A DNA stretch of 64,000 nucleotides from an uncultured Anaerolineae bacterium (GTDB lineage: Bacteria > Chloroflexota > Anaerolineae > Aggregatilineales > Phototrophicaceae): contig CALIEB010000001.1 of NCBI GenBank assembly GCA_938022205.1, forward strand, positions 62,001 to 126,000, given 5' to 3'. The translations under genes were made by a program, and so were the position numbers. Each line of letters starts with the position of its first letter. The first letter of the stretch is position 1. Positions 58,097 to 64,000 of this stretch are shown here, piece by piece. The notes under the pieces were generated by a model, which was given only the letters and a program-made list of their open reading frames with translations, was not told where the DNA came from and made no database searches.

Positions 58097-58885
58097 TTAA
58101 CCGAGCGGCGAGTCGTTGTCGCTCGCGTCCTGTGGCTCTTGCCTGTCGTCGTCTACCCCATCAAGCAGTTCGCCGCTCTGTGCTTGTGAACGTGCTAGCG
58201 CGCTGACACGTGGTAACAGCACAGTAAATGTCGTGCCTTTGCCCTGCTCGCTCTCGACCCAAACCTGTCCGCCGTGCATGTCCACCGCGTGCTTGACAAT
58301 CGCTAGCCCCAAGCCCGTGCCTTCGATAGGCTGGGACTTGGGCTGTTTGACGCGGTAAAACTTTTCGAAGAGGCGCGGCAGCGCGCGCGGCGGTATGCCA
58401 ATGCCGGTGTCCTGCACGGTAATGCGCACCGTGTCGCCGTCGTCAGCGCAGACAAAGCGCACTTCACCGCCCTCACGGTTGTACTTTACTGCGTTGCTCA
58501 ACAAGTTCTGTAACACGTGCTGGATGCGGCGCACGTCTGCCTGCAGTGTTCCCACGCTCGGCGCAATCGTCACGCTGACCGTGAGCCTTTTTGCGGCAAT
58601 CTCAGCGTCAAGCATGGTCAAAATGGTCTGCACCATCTCGCCGAGATGAACGTCGGCAACGTGCAGCGTGCGGTCATTTTCCAGCTGGGCAAACGCTAGC
58701 AAATCTTTGACCAATGCCAGCATCTTGTCGGCGTTGGCGGTAATCCGATCTAAAAACTTTTTTTGGCTTTCGTTCAGCGGTCCGACTTGCTGAATTAAAT
58801 CCGCGTAGTGCAGCACCGCACCGAGCGGCGTTTTCATGTCGTGCGCAAACGTGTTAAGCAGCTCTAGGTTGTCGTCTTGGCTCAT
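58097..58885 (-). CDS. histidine kinase without sensor domain
   Basis: 262 residues, nearly only a HisKA domain (phosphoacceptor His15 in FAHDMKTPLGAV) and a HATPase domain with LLSNAVKYN, DTGIGIPP, LFEKFYRV and GTGLGLAIVKHAV boxes. There is no input, HAMP or membrane part, so the signal must come from a partner protein or the neighbouring gene. No response regulator is adjacent. Its start overlaps the stop of the BtuF-like gene by four bases. Confidence 0.92.
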   Translation of the reverse strand: MSQDDNLELLNTFAHDMKTPLGAVLHYADLIQQVGPLNESQKKFLDRITANADKMLALVKDLLAFAQLENDRTLHVADVHLGEMVQTILTMLDAEIAAKRLTVSVTIAPSVGTLQADVRRIQHVLQNLLSNAVKYNREGGEVRFVCADDGDTVRITVQDTGIGIPPRALPRLFEKFYRVKQPKSQPIEGTGLGLAIVKHAVDMHGGQVWVESEQGKGTTFTVLLPRVSALARSQAQSGELLDGVDDDRQEPQDASDNDSPLG

Positions 58886-59790
58886 GTTCCTCCAACAGGT
58901 TGAAAGAGTTCAGGCAGTGTGTTCATCGCATGTGCCACGCGCGTGCCGTGCCACGTCAGCAACGAACCCTCGATTAGGTGGATACGCCCGTTGCGCGCTG
59001 CTGGCACGTCGAGCTTGGCAAAAAGCGGCACGTGTGACTCATCAAACGCAAACGGCTCATTCGGCAACACAATGACATCGGGCTGGCGCGCCTCAACTTC
59101 TTCCCACGTCACACGCGGGTAGCGCGTGTCGCGCCCCTGCACGCGGCGGTCGTCCGGCGGATAAGGCTCGGCGCGCCCCAAGTCCGCCGCTAGTGGGAAC
59201 AGTCGCTCGCGGTCGGCGAACACGTTCATGCCGCCGCATACACGCAACACGTCATGCACGTAAGTGTCGGCGTTAATCGTCATGAGCGGGTTAAGCCAAA
59301 TCGGCACGAAGACCTTGCAAGGGTTTTCCAACTCGCGCGCCTCGCTAATCGCGTTGAGCCAATCATACGTTTGTTCAATCACGCGCACGCGCGGGGCATA
59401 GGTGGTCTCGTCGAACGTGTACATGATGTTCCACAGCAAGTTTAGCACGTCCTGCACAGTTTTGGGAAATGTCACCCAAACCGGCACACCTGCCGCTTGC
59501 AAGGCTTCCGCGTCTTCGCGGCGGTTTTCTTCTTGGTTGACGATGACAAGGTCAGGACGTAGCTCAAGAATGCGCGCTATGTCTGGGTTCTTGGTGCCGC
59601 CCACAATCGGCAGTGCCGCCACCTTGTCGGCAGGAAACACGCAATATTCCGTCCGTCCCACCAGTCGCTGCCCCAGCCCCAAATCAAACAGCGTCTCCGT
59701 CATGCTAGGCACGAGCGACACGATGCGCTGCGGCGGCGTTTCGACGGGAATCTCTAAGGCTTGGTAATAGGCATGTTCAGACGTACTCAT
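58882..59790 (-). CDS. BtuF/FecB-type periplasmic-binding fold protein without signal peptide
   Basis: 302 residues. The sequence RIVSLVPSMTETLFDLGLGQRLVGRT (starting at residue 23) and the RPDLVIVNQEEN strand match vitamin B12/siderophore binding proteins (class III). The N-terminus MSTSEHAYYQALEIPVE has no export signal or lipobox, unlike true BtuF, so it may be cytoplasmic. It overlaps purA and the histidine kinase gene by four bases each, which suggests that it feeds a signal to the kinase (inference), or has lost its transport role. Ligand unknown. Confidence 0.85.
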   Translation of the reverse strand: MSTSEHAYYQALEIPVETPPQRIVSLVPSMTETLFDLGLGQRLVGRTEYCVFPADKVAALPIVGGTKNPDIARILELRPDLVIVNQEENRREDAEALQAAGVPVWVTFPKTVQDVLNLLWNIMYTFDETTYAPRVRVIEQTYDWLNAISEARELENPCKVFVPIWLNPLMTINADTYVHDVLRVCGGMNVFADRERLFPLAADLGRAEPYPPDDRRVQGRDTRYPRVTWEEVEARQPDVIVLPNEPFAFDESHVPLFAKLDVPAARNGRIHLIEGSLLTWHGTRVAHAMNTLPELFQPVGGT

Positions 59791-61073
59791 AGCGTTACCA
59801 ATTGACTTCGTTCAGGTCCGACACTCACCATGCGAATTGGCACGCCGCACAGCTCGGCGACGCGACCAATGTATTTTAGCGCGTTTTCTGGCAGTTCGCT
59901 CGCTTGGCGCGCGTTACTAATGTTCTCTGTCCAACCCGCCAGGGTTTCGTAAATCGGCACGGCGCGCGCCTGCGCTTCGGCGGTGCTTGGGGGATATGCC
60001 ATGCGCACGCCGTCCAGCTCATAGGCGACGGCAATCTTTAGTTCTTCAAAGCCACTCAGCACGTCGAGCTTAGTCAACGCCAGCTCAGTAAAACCGTTAA
60101 TCGCCGCCGCGTAGCGCAGCATGACCGCGTCAAGCCAGCCGCAACGGCGCGGTCTGCCGGTGGTCGTGCCGAACTCGTCCCAAAAGTTTTCGCCGCTGCC
60201 GCGCAGGCGGTCGCCAATGGCGTTGTTCTGCTCGGTAGGCATGGGACCGCCGCCCACGCGCGTGCTAAACGCTTTGGCAACACCCAACACGCGCTCGATA
60301 TGCGTCACGCCAATGCCTAAGCCCGTCAGCGAGCCACCTACCGTCGGTGAGGAGCTGGTCACGAAGGGATAGCTGCCGTGGTCAATGTCAAGCAGCGTGC
60401 CTTGCGCGCCCTCGCTAACGACCCGCGCGCCGGCTTGCAGGCGTTCGTGTAAGTAGATGCTGGTGTCGCGGATAAAAGGCTGCAGCTGCTGCGCTGCCTC
60501 GAGGTAGCGCGCCACGTTCTCTTCGATTTCGACCTGCTCAAAGCCGTCACGCGCCAGCTGTTCGTTGGCTTCCGCCAGCGCGCGCCGCAGCGCGTCCTCA
60601 AATGTCGTCAAGTTGAGCATTTCACCCACACGCAAGCCTTTGCGCGCCGTCTTGTCGAAATAGGCAGGACCAATGCCGCGCAGCGTCGTGCCGATTGCGC
60701 CTGCGCCGCGCTGCTGCTCACGTGCCTTGTCTTGGGCGATATGAGCAGGTGTGATGAGATGAGCGCGGCTGCTAACCAGCAGGTTGTCAGGCGTGATGGT
60801 CACCCCCATGCCGCGCAAATGGTCAATCTCTTTGACCAAGTTCAGCGCGTTGATGACCATGCCATTGCCCATGACCGCCACCACGTTGGCATGCAACACG
60901 CCCGACGGCACAAGGTGCATCTTATACACCGTGTCGCCGACCGCGACGGTGTGACCAGCGTTGTCGCCGCCCGAATAACGCGCCACAATGTCCGCTGACT
61001 TGGCGAACCAATCGACAAAACGCCCTTTGCCCTCGTCGCCCCACTGCGCGCCGATTAAGATGGTAACTGGCAT
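59787..61073 (-). CDS. purA: adenylosuccinate synthetase
   Basis: 428 residues, full length. The GTP-binding loop IGAQWGDEGKGR (7-18) with Asp13, plus GAIGTTLRGIGPAYFDKTAR, GAQGTLLDIDHGSYPFVTSSSP and the C-terminal GPERSQLVT are all normal. It joins IMP and aspartate to give adenylosuccinate in AMP synthesis. Part of the minus-strand run, four-base overlap with the BtuF-like gene and 16 bases after the M20 gene. Confidence 0.97.
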   Translation of the reverse strand: MPVTILIGAQWGDEGKGRFVDWFAKSADIVARYSGGDNAGHTVAVGDTVYKMHLVPSGVLHANVVAVMGNGMVINALNLVKEIDHLRGMGVTITPDNLLVSSRAHLITPAHIAQDKAREQQRGAGAIGTTLRGIGPAYFDKTARKGLRVGEMLNLTTFEDALRRALAEANEQLARDGFEQVEIEENVARYLEAAQQLQPFIRDTSIYLHERLQAGARVVSEGAQGTLLDIDHGSYPFVTSSSPTVGGSLTGLGIGVTHIERVLGVAKAFSTRVGGGPMPTEQNNAIGDRLRGSGENFWDEFGTTTGRPRRCGWLDAVMLRYAAAINGFTELALTKLDVLSGFEELKIAVAYELDGVRMAYPPSTAEAQARAVPIYETLAGWTENISNARQASELPENALKYIGRVAELCGVPIRMVSVGPERSQLVTL

Positions 61074-61089
61074 ATTGGCTCCTCGTCTG

Positions 61090-62271
61090 TTAGCTGCCGA
61101 TGACGTAGCTTGCTACAGCTGCGGAAAGCAGGGCAACCCCCAAAGGCAGCGCGTCCTCGTCAAAATCAAAGCGCGGGTGATGGTGTGGATAGTTTAGTCC
61201 ACGCGCCTCGTTGGCAGACCCCAAAAAGAAATACATGCCGGGGATGTCGCGCATGAACACGCCCACATCTTCCGCGCCCATCGTGCGCTCGTAGTGGAAT
61301 GCCTCGCTCGGGTGTCCCAGCGCGCTGAAGACCTCGCGCACGCGCCCTGCCACATCTGGGTTGTTCATCACCGGCTCGGTGAGATAGGCGATGGTGACTT
61401 CACCCTTACAACCCATCGCTTCGGCTTGTGCGCGCACGATAGTGCGGATGCGCTCGTCCATCAGGCGCGCCACGTCCTCACTGAAAAAGCGCATCGTGCC
61501 GCTCAGCGTCACCTCTTCGGGGATAACGTTGGTCGCTGTGCCGCCGTGAATGGTCGTCATGGAGATGACCGCCGTTTTGATAGGGTCAACGTTGCGACTG
61601 ACAACCGTTTGCAAGCTCATGATCACCTGCGCGGCGCACACAATAGGGTCAACGGCAGCGTGCGGCACCGCGCCATGCCCACCCTTGCCGGTGATGCGGA
61701 TGTGAATGTCGGCACAGCCCGCCATCACCGCGCCGTCCGCCACGCCTAGCTGCCCGACAGGCATGGCATTCCACAAGTGCAGTCCCAACGCCACGTCGGG
61801 GCGTGGGTTCGTCAGCACGCCGTCGTCAACCATTGCCTGCGCGCCGCGCCCAATTTCTTCGGCGGGCTGAAAGACAAACTTCACGCGCCCCTTAAGCTGG
61901 TCACGATGGCGCGTCAGCAACTTGGCAACGCCTAAGGCAATGGCGGTATGTCCGTCATGCCCACCGGCGTGCATCTTGCCCGCTACCGTTGACGTGTATT
62001 CGGTGTCATTGGCTTCTTGGATGGGCAGCGCGTCCATGTCCGCGCGCACCAGCACAGTCGCACCGTCCTGGCTGCCTTCGAGAATGGCGACCACGCCGGT
62101 TTTGCCCACGCCGCGCTGCACTTCTAAGCCTAACGCCTCAAGCTGTTCGGCGACAATGCCCGCCGTGCGCACTTCCTCAAACCCTAGTTCAGGGTGGCGG
62201 TGGAAGTCACGCCGCAGCGCGACCACTTCTTCGCGCAATGCCTGCGCTTCTTGCATAAAATCAATTGTCAT
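61090..62271 (-). CDS. M20D family amidohydrolase (hippuricase-like), metal-ligand Cys replaced
   Basis: 393 residues, the usual length of HipO/IAA-amidohydrolase-like enzymes. Metal-site elements include RADMDALP (76-83), MHAGGHDGHTA (100-110), QPAEEIGRGAQAM and the late MGAEDVGVF block. In most members the second block reads MHACGHDGHTA with a cysteine ligand; here Gly103 takes that place. The enzyme may use a different metal ligand or be of an atypical subgroup. It hydrolyses N-acyl or aryl amides of amino acids. Placed between ricT and purA. Confidence 0.88.
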   Translation of the reverse strand: MTIDFMQEAQALREEVVALRRDFHRHPELGFEEVRTAGIVAEQLEALGLEVQRGVGKTGVVAILEGSQDGATVLVRADMDALPIQEANDTEYTSTVAGKMHAGGHDGHTAIALGVAKLLTRHRDQLKGRVKFVFQPAEEIGRGAQAMVDDGVLTNPRPDVALGLHLWNAMPVGQLGVADGAVMAGCADIHIRITGKGGHGAVPHAAVDPIVCAAQVIMSLQTVVSRNVDPIKTAVISMTTIHGGTATNVIPEEVTLSGTMRFFSEDVARLMDERIRTIVRAQAEAMGCKGEVTIAYLTEPVMNNPDVAGRVREVFSALGHPSEAFHYERTMGAEDVGVFMRDIPGMYFFLGSANEARGLNYPHHHPRFDFDEDALPLGVALLSAAVASYVIGS

Positions 62272-62304
62272 AACGCCTCTTTTCGTCGTATTTTCAGCAA
62301 CAAG

Positions 62305-63249
62305 TTACTGGTCAGCACGCCGCTGCCCTTTGGGCTTGCCACAATCGCAAGGCTCGTCGCCGTGCTTGTCGCAAGGGGCTTTGGCTTTGGCAGCAAGGGC
62401 GCGCAGCTCTTCAAGCGGCACGAGGTCTTCGCGCTGCACCACTTTATAGCCTACCTCGTCAATCATGACCGCCACCGCATCACGCAGCGGAAACACGTCG
62501 ACCACCTTGCCCTCGCCAAAAGGCGTGCCAACCTGCTTGTTTTTGCGCGGCAAATGCTTGCGCGCTTCGACATACTGGTCGTACTCATAGACAAGGCAGC
62601 AGCGCAGTCGCCCGCACATGCCGGTAATCTCAATCGGGTTGAGCGAGATGCCTTGTGCCTTTGCCATCTTAATCGACACGGGGCTAAAGTCGGTCAAGAA
62701 CGAGCTGCAGCAGCGTTCAATGCCACACGCGCCATAGCCGCCCATCAGCTTTGCCACGTCGCGGGGTCCGATTTGGCGCAGCTCAACGCGACTGCTAGGG
62801 AACAAGCGCGTGAGTTCGCGCTGTAGCCTAGACATGTCCACGCGGTCTTCGCAGGTATAAAGAAAGGTCAGCGCGGTGCCGTCGTAGTTGTACTGCGCCG
62901 CGACAAACTTCACGTCGTGATAGCGTCCGAGCGCGTCGGCACGCTCTTGACAAATGCTGAGGGCTTCGGGCTGCTTGGCTTCCCACTCTTGCCGCAACGC
63001 CATGTCGCGGGGGTTGGCGGGGCGCAAGATAGCGCGGTACTCCTGCTTGTCGTCACGCGGGGCAAAGCCCATGACTTGCCCCATCTGCCGTCCGCGCTGA
63101 GTCTCAACGATGACATAGTCACCCGCTGCAACTTGCGGGTACTGAGAAAACTCAAAGTGGTAGAGCTTGCCGACTTTGGTAAAACGCACGCCAATGACCA
63201 TTGTCTTAGCACGTTCCAGCGCGGCATCATCCACAACAACAGGAGTCAT
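62305..63249 (-). CDS. ricT: PSP1 domain protein (RicT/YaaT-like)
   Basis: 314 residues from ATG 63249 (AGAGGTGG six bases upstream); the ATG at 63318 adds a non-homologous leader. The PSP1 domain (about 20-135) and the six cysteines GYGACGIERCC and GMCGRLRCC (Cys175, 180, 181, 212, 217, 218) match RicT, which with RicA and RicF holds Fe-S clusters and affects mRNA processing in Bacillus. RicA and RicF were not found here. The C-terminus adds a Cys-rich tail (PCDKHGDEPCDC). First gene of the long minus-strand run. Confidence 0.92.
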   Translation of the reverse strand: MTPVVVDDAALERAKTMVIGVRFTKVGKLYHFEFSQYPQVAAGDYVIVETQRGRQMGQVMGFAPRDDKQEYRAILRPANPRDMALRQEWEAKQPEALSICQERADALGRYHDVKFVAAQYNYDGTALTFLYTCEDRVDMSRLQRELTRLFPSSRVELRQIGPRDVAKLMGGYGACGIERCCSSFLTDFSPVSIKMAKAQGISLNPIEITGMCGRLRCCLVYEYDQYVEARKHLPRKNKQVGTPFGEGKVVDVFPLRDAVAVMIDEVGYKVVQREDLVPLEELRALAAKAKAPCDKHGDEPCDCGKPKGQRRADQ

Positions 63250-63322
63250 CACAACCACCTCTAAGAAACTAAACGAACAACGTACTGCGTTGTCTGGTTG
63301 GCAAATAGGAAGATACAACTTT

Positions 63323-63351
63323 ACTTTAATTCAAAAGAAAAACATTTGCAA
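63323..63351 (-). promoter_or_regulatory. candidate promoter of the ricT run
   Basis: On the minus strand TTGCAA (63351-63346), 17 bases, TAAAGT (63328-63323); a start near 63316 would leave a 65-base leader before the ATG at 63249. Confidence 0.5.
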
Positions 63352-63378
63352 TGTTCGCACAAGGCAAGAGGAGTTTGC

Positions 63379-63384
63379 TATAAT
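63379..63384 (+). promoter_or_regulatory. -10 hexamer of the aspartate kinase gene
   Basis: A consensus TATAAT about 47 bases before the ATG at 63431. The -35 is unclear; TTCGCA at 63354-63359 with a 19-base spacer is the best match. Confidence 0.45.
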
Positions 63385-63430
63385 CAGGGCATTCACAATC
63401 ACACGCGCACACGCAACGTTTAGGAAGCTC

Positions 63431-64000
63431 ATGAAAACCTTGATTATGAAATTTGGCGGGTTGTCGCTGGGTACGCCCGCAGCTCTCGCGCAAGTCTTAA
63501 GCATCGTTTTGCACGAACATCAGCAAAACAAACGGCTCCTCTTGGTCATTTCTGCGCTGGATGGGGTAACGGACATGCTGTTGGAGGCGGCGTATCTGGC
63601 GCAGGTCAGCAACCCGCGCGGCTATCGGCGCATCGCCGCTACGCTGCGCACGCGGCACATGGCATTGGTTGAACAGCTACCTCTAAGCACAGACGAGCGC
63701 ACCAGCTTGCTGGCTGACATCGACCGTTTGCTGTTTGAGATGCTCGACATTTGCCAAAACGTCGCCAACATGCCGAGCGACACGCTATCGCCTGTCGTGA
63801 GCGATAAAATCGCCAGCATCGGCGAGCGGCTGGCGGCGCGCATCGTGGCGGGTTTGCTGCGGCAGAACAAGCTGCGCGGCGTGGCGATTGACAGCACCGA
63901 ACTGATTATCACCGACCAAACGCACGGCAACGCCACGCCCAACCTTGAGCGCACGACCGCCCGCGTGCAAGAGCATCTTGTGCCGATGCTCGACCGTCAA
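63431..64000 (+). CDS. aspartate kinase, N-terminal part (runs off window)
   Basis: 190 codons open to the right edge, starting ATG 63431 with AGGAAG upstream. The phosphate-binding opening MKTLIMKFGGLSLGTPA (KFGG at 7-10) and the LLLVISALDGVTDML block (37-51) identify an aspartate kinase; the late segment SDKIASIGERLAARIVAGLL corresponds to the usual SxGExLS helix. It phosphorylates aspartate for lysine, threonine and methionine synthesis. The KFGG is followed by LS rather than TS or SS. Whether a homoserine dehydrogenase domain is fused cannot be seen. Confidence 0.9.
   Translation, partial: MKTLIMKFGGLSLGTPAALAQVLSIVLHEHQQNKRLLLVISALDGVTDMLLEAAYLAQVSNPRGYRRIAATLRTRHMALVEQLPLSTDERTSLLADIDRLLFEMLDICQNVANMPSDTLSPVVSDKIASIGERLAARIVAGLLRQNKLRGVAIDSTELIITDQTHGNATPNLERTTARVQEHLVPMLDRQ

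Overview
The window looks like an aerobic, chemo-organotrophic member of the Chloroflexota (inference from gene content, not a database match). The evidence is split gcvPA/gcvPB, a transaldolase-glucose-6-phosphate isomerase fusion, GTP-type PEP carboxykinase, a methylmalonyl-CoA mutase large subunit without a B12 domain, heme o and heme a synthases, a RicT/PSP1 protein and an RqcH/NFACT protein. Genes are tightly packed with many ATGA-type overlaps. I see no prophage, transposon or CRISPR array.

Region 1 (1-18103) is the most unusual part. It holds what looks like a single catabolic regulon built around one GntR/HutC-type regulator (5315-6040). A minus-strand operon (5224 down to 1) carries three beta-barrel (calycin-like) proteins, a DUF3891 protein, a protein colinear with plant red chlorophyll catabolite reductase (RCCR), an alpha/beta hydrolase and the start of a Rieske oxygenase. 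A second minus operon (10823 down to 5315) carries two multi-spanning membrane proteins, an isochorismatase-type amidase, a CaiB-type CoA-transferase, an HMG-CoA lyase homologue, a PPC/DUF296 protein and the regulator. Divergent from it (10969-18103) lie a peroxiredoxin, a maleate-isomerase-family protein, a flavin monooxygenase, an aldehyde dehydrogenase, a dihydropyrimidinase-family cyclic amidase and a two-domain nitrilase. A GTAACAT motif overlaps the candidate promoters at both start regions. Rieske oxygenase plus RCCR plus hydrolase resembles the plant chlorophyll-breakdown (PAO/phyllobilin) pathway. Imide opening, amide hydrolysis, maleate isomerisation, CoA transfer and lyase cleavage is a plausible route for the maleimides left after tetrapyrrole oxidation. 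My hypothesis is a bacterial tetrapyrrole (chlorophyll, bilin or heme-derived) degradation system. The main alternative is degradation of another N-heterocycle or cyclic amide.

Region 2 (18113-31714): a tRNA-Glu gene with its own promoter and terminator; the glycine cleavage genes gcvH-gcvPA-gcvPB behind a single-aptamer glycine riboswitch (gcvT is not adjacent); a tandem pair of small paralogues; a short minus-strand group (pseudo-hydrolase, methyltransferase, enoyl-CoA hydratase homologue, BioY); and carbohydrate enzymes (tal-pgi, rpiB) next to a GT39-type membrane protein.

Region 3 (31954-43019): a CYTH phosphatase/cyclase, methylmalonyl-CoA mutase, QueG, PEP carboxykinase with a repeat-bearing leader, an FMN-dependent alpha-hydroxy-acid oxidase, and a heterodimeric ABC exporter.

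Region 4 (43080-50894): a NYN RNase-like protein beside a TIR-FGE fusion (a possible defence or signalling pair), then a plus-strand group with a glycoside hydrolase, an amino-acid-type binding protein and three glycosyltransferases.

Region 5 (50891-64000): a long minus-strand run: RicT, an M20 amidohydrolase, PurA, a BtuF-like protein, a sensorless histidine kinase, a DUF4139-like protein, heme a/o synthesis (ctaA, ctaB), cytochrome c, RqcH and PPK2. It ends with the divergent, truncated start of an aspartate kinase gene.
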